Shown: positions 1-5,854 of the stretch, piece after piece | Layout of the letters: each line of letters begins with the position of its first letter | How positions within the stretch are numbered: position 1 is the stretch's first letter | Source of the DNA: Hermodarchaeum sp048939595 | GTDB taxonomy: Archaea; Asgardarchaeota; Hermodarchaeia; Hermodarchaeales; Hermodarchaeaceae | Direction: 5' to 3' | NCBI GenBank assembly: GCA_048939595.1 | Contig: JBHLPI010000114.1 | Location: 1-6,003, forward strand | DNA: 6,003 bases | Notes under the pieces: model-generated | What the model was told of the DNA's origin: nothing | The model's database searches: none | The model's input: the letters and a program-made list of their open reading frames with translations, nothing else | Translations under genes and position numbers: made by a program

Positions 1-162
1 GATATAGGCACTGTAAAGATAAACAGAGGCGATTTGGGGAGTGAAGTATCCGATGAGGATTGGGAGAAAGGAGAACAGAAGGGCAAGGGGAAAAGCAATT
101 GCCATAAACTTTTGTCCGTAGCTTCGGAACCACTGGCTGGATTGTAAGCGTTTTAGCCCCAC
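1..162 (-). CDS. N-terminal fragment of a membrane protein, runs off the left edge
   Basis: An open frame on the minus strand continues past the window edge and encodes the first 54 residues of a protein from a GTG at 160-162. The N-terminal part is basic and polar (KRLQSSQWFRSYGQKF). It is followed by a strongly hydrophobic stretch from about residue 20 (MAIAFPLALLFSFLPILIGY), which looks like a first transmembrane helix with its positive flank inside. The GTG start is preferred because AAAGG lies nine bases upstream (172-176). A TTG at 169-171 and an ATG at 103-105 are alternatives, but the ATG would remove the basic flank. An in-frame TAG lies upstream. It follows the peptidase gene in the same direction, with a T-rich stretch between them, so it probably has its own transcript. 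The family cannot be told from this fragment; a transporter permease subunit is one possibility. Confidence 0.6.
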   Translation of the reverse strand, partial: MGLKRLQSSQWFRSYGQKFMAIAFPLALLFSFLPILIGYFTPQIASVYLYSAYI

Positions 163-205
163 ACCAAACAACCTTTGATACTACTGAGAGGGAGTGACGG
201 ACCTC

Positions 206-226
206 GAATTAAAAAAGCTTTTGAAC
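206..226 (-). terminator. Probable T-rich terminator after the M28 peptidase gene
   Basis: Read on the minus strand, the sequence about 30 to 50 bases beyond the peptidase stop contains AAAAGCTTTTTTAATT. A run of six T residues (complement of 211-216) is preceded by a short self-complementary AAAAGCTTTT. Archaeal terminators are typically oligo-T runs, so this fits the end of the peptidase transcript. The same A/T-rich block lies about 50 bases before the GTG of the next gene and could serve as its TATA region. The two readings do not exclude each other. Confidence 0.4.
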
Positions 227-256
227 AATGGCACTGACTTTGCAATTGTTGGGTTG

Positions 257-2317
257 TCAGGTAGGTGTGGGTCTCTCTCGTCGTCGATATTTGATGAAGT
301 AATAAGCTAGACCTGCTATGATGACGACACTAATAACAGCACCTACTATGAGAGCTGTAGTGAGGTTTGTGCCCACATAATACACATAGTATAGTCCGTC
401 ATTGTTGTCAATTGCAATGTTGTTAAAATTGTCGCGAGCTTGAATATAAAACCGGACTTGCGCCCCAGAAGGCGCAGGATCAAGAGTGACCATGTATATA
501 CCGAATGCGATGTCACTTTCAATGAGTTCCATCAAGCGCGGACGCCAATTCGAATAATCGACACTGTAGAAAACCAAAACCTGGTCTATTCCTGATCCAC
601 GGCTATCCTGAGTTATTTCCGCAAAAATTCGTACAGGATCTGTATTGAGAGGAGTTGGAGGATCTAACCAAACACCTGTCACAATGGGTGGATAACTGAT
701 GGTAGTCACTTGGACTAGGGAAGAATTTTGGTTCCCATTCCCATCAAACACCCGCGCTTCTATGTCAATAGTAGCGCTTCCAGTTGGGATCCAGGAATAA
801 TAGTATTCGAAATTTCGAATATGTTCGATAGCAGTAACCCACGAGGTATTGTTGATTCGAACTTGAACGGTTGGAACGTAACGTCCATCAGGGTCTGTCA
901 CATTAATCCAAATCGTGTGTTCTTGCCCCTCAGGCAAAATGGCACCCGTTTGAGGAGAATGAATATTGATATGAATTCCTTTGTCAAATATCACCGATAT
1001 CGCAGTTCGGGTGATCCAGCCTTCGGCGTCATAGGCTCTAGCACTAATAGTATGGGCTCCATACATACCTGTTGCATCGAAAAGGTACTCACAATGTGTA
1101 GTGTTCAATCCACTTGTAACATTAATCCATGGACCTCCGTCAATAGAGAGTTCTAAATAGGTCACATCATTGAGTGCATCATCAACGGAGAGCACAATAG
1201 GAACATGATTGTTAGGTTCAACAAAATGCTCTGAGGTAGGGGTTATAAAAGTAATTTCTGGAAACCCAGTTTGAGTCGACACAATTGTGGCAAAATCTGC
1301 AACAGCTCCCGCTGCCGTTTTTGTAGCTAAAGCACCTATTTCTGCAGAGTATTCAGGTTGGCTAAGAGAATCAGCGACACTGTGAATAAAGGGGTTACTG
1401 AGACCGTCATATTCAAAGAACCAGACTGCAGGCATATGGTGGTTCCAAAAGGGACTATGATCACTCATAACCCAATATGCATTTTGCAAGGCTTGAACCG
1501 GAGCTCCAACCCAATCGTGCCCAATATCGGTTGCATGTTGGGCAAACCACGCACTCTCGCCTCCATTGTGAACGATATGTGTCTTTATTGTCTCCGGAGT
1601 GCTAGGGCTATCCCATAATAACATATCAAAGTTGTATACAATAGCTACAGACACATTATTGTATGCGAGATCAGCCGCTAATGCGGTACTTCCCATCAGG
1701 AATTGTTCCTCAGCGTTGAAAGCTACAAACATTATCGTGTAATTGTAGACATATTGAGACAGCACCCGCGCAATTTCTAGAACTGCGGCGACGCCTGAAC
1801 CATTATCATCAGCTCCTGGTGATCCTGTAGGATAGGTGTCAAGATGTGCTCCGACAATGATACACTGGTTATTAGTTTGACTTCCACCGGGCAGGGTTCC
1901 AATCACATTTGGCGGACCTGTGCCGAAGTAGTGGTGTGTAACATTCAGTCCATAGGATTCAAATTGAGTCGATATATAATCAACGGCTAGTTGGTTGCCT
2001 AAAGACCCCCAGACACGACTGCCAAAGCCATGAGTCATTTTGCTGAGTTTTGTTTGATACGTCGATGTGGTTATCTGGTTAAGAATTGCTTGAATTTCGT
2101 CCGGCGCAGCAGGAGTTAAAGGATTTGACTTCGAAAGTTGATTGACTTCAGATAGTATGAGTGGTAGAGGAGCAGAGTCCCTTTGAGTAATCATGATATC
2201 ATTTGAAACCATCTCAGTTTCTGGGTGGAAAGTTAACGGAGCGGGATAAAGAATGGGGATAAATCCACCTAAGAGAATAGTCAAGAGAAACAGCGAGAAG
2301 AATGTGGATTGACGCAT
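257..2317 (-). CDS. Secreted, membrane-anchored M28-family zinc metallopeptidase with Ig-like domains
   Basis: The 686-residue product should be a di-zinc aminopeptidase or carboxypeptidase-like enzyme of family M28 acting outside the cell. An N-terminal signal peptide covers about residues 1-25 (FFSLFLLTILLGGFIPILY). The catalytic domain is about 75-350 and carries the full M28 set: H158 in GAHLDT, bridging D170 in GADDNGSG, catalytic E203 and ligand E204 in NAEEQF, D231 in NFDML, and H312 in FIHSVADS. The 12-residue H158-D170 spacing matches Streptomyces griseus aminopeptidase. Three beta-rich Ig-like modules follow (about 354-446, 447-541, 542-646), then one transmembrane helix (about 654-675) and a basic tail RRRERPTPT, giving an outward-facing type I topology. 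About ten N-x-S/T sequons suggest glycosylation. The start at 2315-2317 is chosen because it opens the signal peptide and has AAGTGATC just upstream. A start at 2479 would put a charged tail before the signal and overlap the previous gene. Substrate unknown. Confidence 0.9.
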   Translation of the reverse strand: MRQSTFFSLFLLTILLGGFIPILYPAPLTFHPETEMVSNDIMITQRDSAPLPLILSEVNQLSKSNPLTPAAPDEIQAILNQITTSTYQTKLSKMTHGFGSRVWGSLGNQLAVDYISTQFESYGLNVTHHYFGTGPPNVIGTLPGGSQTNNQCIIVGAHLDTYPTGSPGADDNGSGVAAVLEIARVLSQYVYNYTIMFVAFNAEEQFLMGSTALAADLAYNNVSVAIVYNFDMLLWDSPSTPETIKTHIVHNGGESAWFAQHATDIGHDWVGAPVQALQNAYWVMSDHSPFWNHHMPAVWFFEYDGLSNPFIHSVADSLSQPEYSAEIGALATKTAAGAVADFATIVSTQTGFPEITFITPTSEHFVEPNNHVPIVLSVDDALNDVTYLELSIDGGPWINVTSGLNTTHCEYLFDATGMYGAHTISARAYDAEGWITRTAISVIFDKGIHINIHSPQTGAILPEGQEHTIWINVTDPDGRYVPTVQVRINNTSWVTAIEHIRNFEYYYSWIPTGSATIDIEARVFDGNGNQNSSLVQVTTISYPPIVTGVWLDPPTPLNTDPVRIFAEITQDSRGSGIDQVLVFYSVDYSNWRPRLMELIESDIAFGIYMVTLDPAPSGAQVRFYIQARDNFNNIAIDNNDGLYYVYYVGTNLTTALIVGAVISVVIIAGLAYYFIKYRRRERPTPT

Positions 2318-2320
2318 TAA

Positions 2321-2328
2321 GATCACTT
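2321..2328 (-). promoter_or_regulatory. Shine-Dalgarno site deciding the peptidase start
   Basis: On the minus strand AAGTGATC ends three bases before the ATG at 2315-2317. GTGATC is complementary to the GATCAC part of the usual 3' end of 16S rRNA. It supports translation from the signal-peptide methionine instead of the in-frame ATG 162 bases upstream. Confidence 0.55.
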
Positions 2329-2337
2329 CAGAGATCT

Positions 2338-2376
2338 GTATATTTCGAAAAGTGAAAGTCCTGCCTTTATTTTTTC
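2338..2376 (-). promoter_or_regulatory. Candidate archaeal promoter elements for the M28 peptidase gene
   Basis: The 109-bp gap before the peptidase gene holds two A/T-rich elements on the minus strand. The first, GAAAAAATAAAGG (complement of 2364-2376), resembles a BRE plus TATA box and would place the transcript start about 25 bases downstream, leaving a leader long enough for the Shine-Dalgarno site. The second, CGAAATATAC (complement of 2338-2347), looks more like a BRE/TATA by sequence, but would start the RNA almost at the ATG and lose the ribosome site. The first is therefore favoured. This rests on pattern matching only. Confidence 0.3.
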
Positions 2377-2426
2377 CTAATACAGCAAACAAGTCCTTGT
2401 CTATACCGGCATCCTTATGCGTGCAA

Positions 2427-3650
2427 TTATTCGGTGGGATTGAGAGAACATACTTCCAGCAGTGTTTGCTGGAACTCATTTAGAATTCCTCGAAACTCAT
2501 CACGGACTTCGAGATAAAGGTGATTTCGCTGCAATTCCATTGTATACAAAATTTGCAGCAGTTCGCTTTGGAGAAAATCAGCCATTTCTCGATATGCATC
2601 AACGAGTGTTAGCATTTGTTTTGAGTACGCACTAAACTCTAGAAAAAGTGAATAGGCTTGGGAAACGCCTAATAGCATATCAGGGCAATCGCGGATATTT
2701 TTTTGTAGGGTCTTCATTTTTGCACCGTTGCGGATTCGGTCCCGCATTTCCAACAATTCGAGGTGAGGTCCTTCAAAAATACTTGAAAAGAGTGTCGTGT
2801 GGTGACGTTCATAAATCCAGCGGGTCCGATTGGAAAGGCTAACATGCTCTTTAAAGAGCTCATGCACATTTCTAAACGTGGTTATCTTATTATCAAACTC
2901 CTCCATTTCAGCGGTTCCAAAATAGCCCGCAGACTCGGTGAGAATATAGGTTGGATGATTTTGCGCATCCTTCACAAAATATTCAATAGCTTCAACCACA
3001 AGATTGGCTTTAGTGCTTAAGTCATTATCAGTAATCGCGGCTTCAACCTTTTCATAGCCTGCATCTCGTAAAGTCTTAGATTCCTCTGACACCACATAAG
3101 CTAGGACTTCATGGAACCGTTGCATACTTTCGCTGTAGGTTTGTCTGACCGCCTCAGCTAATTTCGGTAAATAGGCAGTTAGTTTGTTGATATGACGTTC
3201 TACCGATTGGTACTCATCTAAAAATTGACGCAAAAACCACACTACTCCCTGTGAATCCAACTCATTAATTTGAATCTTTACACGAGGATCACTTGTCGCT
3301 CGAACCATCTCAGCAAACATTCGATGATCTGTGATTCCAACGGAAGCAAAAAGCGTGGCCATACTCCGTCTAACACTGCGATAATAGGCGTAATAGATCA
3401 GCAAATGATCCAAAAATTCATCCAAATACTCAATCAAGGTGTTAGTATCCACAAGATGATGCTTCAAATCCGGTGACTTTTCTTGAAAGTATTGTACAAG
3501 CCGTTGATTGGCGTCAGCTTCGATTTTCTGAGTTTGTTTATTATATCTCTCACCTAGAGCTAGATATCGTTCTAGCAGTTCCCAGATTCGTTCGGGTGGT
3601 TGAACTTCTGGAGAGGAGGTATCTTCTGACATTACAAGGCAGCTCTGCAT
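2427..3650 (-). CDS. Long alpha-helical protein of unknown family, next to a Rab-like GTPase
   Basis: I do not recognise the family of this 407-residue protein. It is soluble (no signal peptide or membrane segment) and appears almost entirely helical. Few prolines lie beyond residue 20, and long amphipathic stretches run about 20-58, 66-105, 134-195, 199-230, 246-290, 296-320 and 326-402. Aromatic-rich helices (LLIYYAYYRSVRRS near 83-96) and heptad-like leucine spacing near 355-400 suggest a helical bundle or coiled coil. No nucleotide-binding, metal-binding or catalytic motif is evident. It begins 17 bp after the GTPase stop, so the two are probably co-transcribed. By position it could be an effector, scaffold or regulator of that GTPase, which is inference. 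The start is uncertain: neither the ATG at 3648-3650 nor the one at 3630-3632 (MSEDTSS, six residues shorter) has a good ribosome site. AAGGAG lies at the end of the GTPase gene, about 20 bases from the first ATG. Confidence 0.85.
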   Translation of the reverse strand: MQSCLVMSEDTSSPEVQPPERIWELLERYLALGERYNKQTQKIEADANQRLVQYFQEKSPDLKHHLVDTNTLIEYLDEFLDHLLIYYAYYRSVRRSMATLFASVGITDHRMFAEMVRATSDPRVKIQINELDSQGVVWFLRQFLDEYQSVERHINKLTAYLPKLAEAVRQTYSESMQRFHEVLAYVVSEESKTLRDAGYEKVEAAITDNDLSTKANLVVEAIEYFVKDAQNHPTYILTESAGYFGTAEMEEFDNKITTFRNVHELFKEHVSLSNRTRWIYERHHTTLFSSIFEGPHLELLEMRDRIRNGAKMKTLQKNIRDCPDMLLGVSQAYSLFLEFSAYSKQMLTLVDAYREMADFLQSELLQILYTMELQRNHLYLEVRDEFRGILNEFQQTLLEVCSLNPTE

Positions 3651-3667
3651 TTTTTGGAGGGGACCGG

Positions 3668-4216
3668 TTACTCCTTCATCCCTTCTCGGCCAAGTTCCTT
3701 TGATAAAATGACCTCGGCCAGTTTCAGAAACACATCATTTACAGCATAATCGGTTTTTGCACTAGTTTCGAAGTATGGCATCCCCTTCTGTGCCGCATAC
3801 ACCTGAACCTCATCAGTGCTAACCAATCGAGAATCAACAAGATCAATCTTGTTCCCTACTAAAATGATAGGAACATCATTCCCAGAAAATTTCCGAATCT
3901 GATCATACCATTTATCTACATTCACGAAACTTTGACGCATTGTAATATCGAAGACCAATAAAGCTCCCTTCGCCCCTCGATAATAAATTGGGCGTACCCC
4001 CGCATAGCGTTCTTGCCCGGCTGTATCCCAGGCTTGAAGTTTTACGATGTAGTTGTCCAGGGGAAGTGATTTTACAATGAAATCAACGCCGAGGGTTGAG
4101 ATATAGCCATCTGTGAACGTGCCATAGGCAAAGCGGGTTGTGAGGCTTGTTTTTCCCACCTCTGCGTCACCGACTAGAACAACTTTGAAAAGATAATCGA
4201 AGGCATCGTGTGACAT
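3668..4216 (-). CDS. Rab-like small GTPase of the Ras superfamily
   Basis: This 182-residue protein is a single G domain of normal Ras/Rab length and should be a GTP/GDP switch. All five motifs are intact: G1 GDAEVGKTS (16-24), G2 T41 in YISTLGVDF, G3 WDTAGQER (63-70) with catalytic Q68, G4 NKID (122-125) and G5 ETSAK (150-154). Rab-type signatures are close to eukaryotic ones: LGVDF, KLQAWDTAGQER, IYYRGAKG, LLVFDIT. A18 and E19 occupy the Ras 12 and 13 positions. The protein has no cysteine at all, so it cannot be prenylated at a C-terminal Cys motif as Rab proteins are. There is also no Gly2, arguing against myristoylation. It is probably cytosolic or recruited to membranes by partners. The neighbouring helical gene follows at 17 bp. 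The start at 4214-4216 has only weak ribosome-site similarity (GGGACC), but the length and first beta strand fit. Bacterial Ras-like GTPases exist, but the Rab signatures favour an Asgard origin. Confidence 0.93.
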   Translation of the reverse strand: MSHDAFDYLFKVVLVGDAEVGKTSLTTRFAYGTFTDGYISTLGVDFIVKSLPLDNYIVKLQAWDTAGQERYAGVRPIYYRGAKGALLVFDITMRQSFVNVDKWYDQIRKFSGNDVPIILVGNKIDLVDSRLVSTDEVQVYAAQKGMPYFETSAKTDYAVNDVFLKLAEVILSKELGREGMKE

Positions 4217-4337
4217 AGGCTGGTCCCGGCAGCAGGATTTTTCTAATCCTATTTCCGTGGAAGTGTCACTTAAAGATATGTGTCTCCAAGCATCTTAGGG
4301 AGATTCTTGTAGAAAGCTGCGAAGGAAATAAGCCACG
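4217..4337 (-). promoter_or_regulatory. Intergenic region before the GTPase gene with a TATA-like element and an inverted repeat
   Basis: This 121-bp gap is long enough for a promoter. On the minus strand CTTTAA (complement of 4270-4275) is the best TATA-like element, about 55 bases before the ATG. It is only a weak match and lacks a clear BRE. Downstream of it, AGGATT (4234-4239) and AATCCT (4245-4250) form a perfect 6-bp inverted repeat around a 5-base loop, so it would lie in the mRNA leader or near the transcript start. It could be a small hairpin, an operator or chance. No strong oligo-T terminator for the upstream ATPase gene is visible. Confidence 0.3.
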
Positions 4338-5498
4338 CTAACGAGGAAGATATTCAAACCCACGATAGCCTTTCCGTCGTTGGAGTTTCTGCATATCGTA
4401 CAACTTCTTGAGTTCATTTGAAGCAGTACCTTTAGTTATCCCAATTTCCTCTGCTACTACCGAAGAGGTGACACGTTTCAACTCTTTGGTAATCGCAAGA
4501 ATTTCACGTTGGGTCGCAGTGAGCTCATCGAATTCTTCAAACCACTCTTCATCTTCAGCAGTCGGACTTGTCTCAACAAAACGTGTCTGATCAAGGGCTG
4601 TTGGTGCAAGGGTTGTGACAGGAGGCGGACTTGGACGTTGTTTTATTACCTGCTGAACAAAGTCCCGAGTTATTCTGTCTCCAGCGGGTGTATCTTCTTG
4701 GAAGGCTATTGAAATGATGTTTTCACAGAACCGGAGTGTACTCCGTGGATACCCTCGCGTATGGAAATGAATCTCTTCAATAGCTTCCGTATTAAAAGGG
4801 ATCAGCCCATTGCCACCAAAATGCTCGATTCGCTCGCGGATAAGCTGCTCAGTTTCTTTCACGGTCAAGACTTCGAGACCATTGGGTCCTTCGGTCTCTA
4901 AAGTAAATTCCAAGGTTACACGCTCAGCGAGGGGAGGAAAAATACTTGTAAGAGCTCGAGAAAAACCTGTAAGCCCTGCAATAAACACAACTACGGCTGG
5001 TAAGTCACTGAGAACGCGGAGCCACCGAACCGTTTTTCGTTTTTCAGTCTCAGCAGTTTCAGAATCATCCTGGGTAAGTGCAAGGGATTGCCCATCATCA
5101 ATTAATAGCACGATGCGTTGGCGGCTTTGTTGGTAAAACTCCTGAACTTTTGCCACCATCACATCAACAAGGGTGGGTACGGTCTTGTTCTTTTGCATAA
5201 GTTGATGATTCATCAATCCGATCAAGGCACTACTTAGAATGGATGAATCGAGTGGCTCTGAGATAAGTAGCGGAACCATTCCCTTTGAATGGGTTAATGA
5301 ATCTTTAAGCGATCGGAGCACATGGGTTTTACCTGTGCCACGACCGCCCTCAATTAGAATAATATTCCCCGTTCGAAGTTGAATCGTCAGGGGATTGAGG
5401 AGCCGTTTTTGCCCTGCAAACACCTCTGGTATAACATCAATACGAAATGGAAAATCAGACCAGCCCAGACTTTTCAATCGTTCATCGAAAGCGAACAT
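4338..5498 (-). CDS. AAA-type P-loop ATPase (ExeA/Orc1-like) with C-terminal winged-helix domain
   Basis: The 386-residue protein joins an ATPase module to a DNA-binding module. The N-terminal stretch (LGWSDFPFRIDVIPEVFAGQ, 11-30) resembles the lead-in of ExeA-like and Orc1/Cdc6-like ATPases. Walker A is GGRGTGKTH (51-59). Walker B is IVLLIDDGQS (129-138), with Asp-Asp where many AAA proteins have Asp-Glu. A sensor-1-like strand VVVFIAGLTGF lies at 169-179, a possible arginine finger at R193 (PLAERV), and a sensor-2-like GYPRSTLRF at 249-257. A proline-rich then acidic linker (about 288-325) leads to a MarR/TrmB-like winged helix at about 327-386, with helix-turn-helix VVAEEIGITKGTASNELKKL and a basic wing (RRKGYRGFEY). 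It probably binds DNA in an ATP-dependent way. A replication-initiator role is possible but not favoured, and regulation or an unrelated DNA transaction fits as well. The start has GGTGAT five bases upstream. Partners and target unknown. Confidence 0.82.
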   Translation of the reverse strand: MFAFDERLKSLGWSDFPFRIDVIPEVFAGQKRLLNPLTIQLRTGNIILIEGGRGTGKTHVLRSLKDSLTHSKGMVPLLISEPLDSSILSSALIGLMNHQLMQKNKTVPTLVDVMVAKVQEFYQQSRQRIVLLIDDGQSLALTQDDSETAETEKRKTVRWLRVLSDLPAVVVFIAGLTGFSRALTSIFPPLAERVTLEFTLETEGPNGLEVLTVKETEQLIRERIEHFGGNGLIPFNTEAIEEIHFHTRGYPRSTLRFCENIISIAFQEDTPAGDRITRDFVQQVIKQRPSPPPVTTLAPTALDQTRFVETSPTAEDEEWFEEFDELTATQREILAITKELKRVTSSVVAEEIGITKGTASNELKKLYDMQKLQRRKGYRGFEYLPR

Positions 5499-5503
5499 CT
5501 TCT

Positions 5504-5509
5504 ATCACC
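5504..5509 (-). promoter_or_regulatory. Shine-Dalgarno site of the ATPase gene
   Basis: On the minus strand GGTGAT lies five bases before the ATG at 5496-5498. It is a strong match to the region complementary to the 16S rRNA 3' end and fixes the start of the ATPase. It also overlaps the TGA that closes a 22-codon frame running through the gap. Confidence 0.6.
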
Positions 5510-5572
5510 AGTGATTGAAGTGTTTACAGCACCTGATTGTTTGATTCCACACTTCTCCCAGATTCGGTCCCA

Positions 5573-5854
5573 TTATGCATCGCTTAAAATCCCGTCTCCC
5601 ATTCGTCCCAAGAAATTGTTGAAAGCAAAGGGACAGACGACTTCAATGCCACCTGTAGGATCGAAGACTACCATCTCCTTTCCAATTGGACAGAAGAGGG
5701 CACAATACCCACCATCGACCAGATGACCATTGCGTTGGCATTGAAATGTTCGGGCGGTGGGGGTGATAAGTTCCAGTACGGCTGTGGCATCAAGTTGGTT
5801 CATTGCTTCTTGTAGACGTAGTTTGGGTTGAAGCGCTTTGGCTTTGTTACTCAC
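5573..5854 (-). CDS. Small 93-residue protein with a Cys/His cluster, function unknown
   Basis: I do not recognise the family. The first 35 residues look helical and basic to neutral (KAKALQPKLRLQEAMNQL). The rest looks like a compact beta-rich fold with C39, H44, C51, C55 and C74. The spacing C-x4-H-x6-C-x3-C could hold a zinc ion, but it is not a standard zinc ribbon. Other possibilities are a structural disulfide or chance. No signal peptide or membrane segment is seen. The start is a GTG at 5852-5854. It overlaps the TGA of the preceding gene as GTGA and has TGAGGA four bases upstream and GAGGAG ten bases upstream. An ATG at 5856-5858 is out of frame and stops after three codons. The overlap implies translational coupling, so the two products are likely made together and may act together. 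The ATPase gene follows after 74 bp and may belong to the same transcript. Confidence 0.7.
   Translation of the reverse strand: MSNKAKALQPKLRLQEAMNQLDATAVLELITPTARTFQCQRNGHLVDGGYCALFCPIGKEMVVFDPTGGIEVVCPFAFNNFLGRMGDGILSDA

Noticed and set aside
728..1156. A 142-codon plus-strand open frame opposite the peptidase gene
   Set aside because: It lies wholly inside a well-supported peptidase on the other strand, has low-complexity Ser/Asn/Cys-rich composition and shows no recognisable domain.
2318..2479. N-terminal extension of the peptidase frame from an ATG at 2479
   Set aside because: It overlaps the helical protein gene by 53 bases, is charged, precedes a clear signal peptide, and an internal ATG with a ribosome site exists.
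2846..2859. A 14-bp palindrome GCTCTTTAAAGAGC in the helical protein gene
   Set aside because: A perfect palindrome of this length is expected by chance about 0.4 times in 6 kb, and it lies in coding sequence with no context suggesting a site.
4810..5136. A 108-codon plus-strand open frame opposite the ATPase gene
   Set aside because: It mirrors the Walker B and sensor region of the ATPase and is rich in Ser and Arg as expected for an antisense shadow.
4338..5498. Assigning the ATPase as an Orc1/Cdc6 replication initiator with an origin nearby
   Set aside because: The domain order is compatible, but Walker B has Asp-Asp, the N-terminal part looks closer to ExeA-like ATPases, and no origin-recognition-box repeats are visible in the adjacent gaps.
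5379..5726. A 115-codon plus-strand open frame across the gap between the ATPase and the 93-residue gene
   Set aside because: It overlaps both supported minus-strand genes, has no clear domain, and the two minus-strand genes have ribosome sites and coupling that explain the region.
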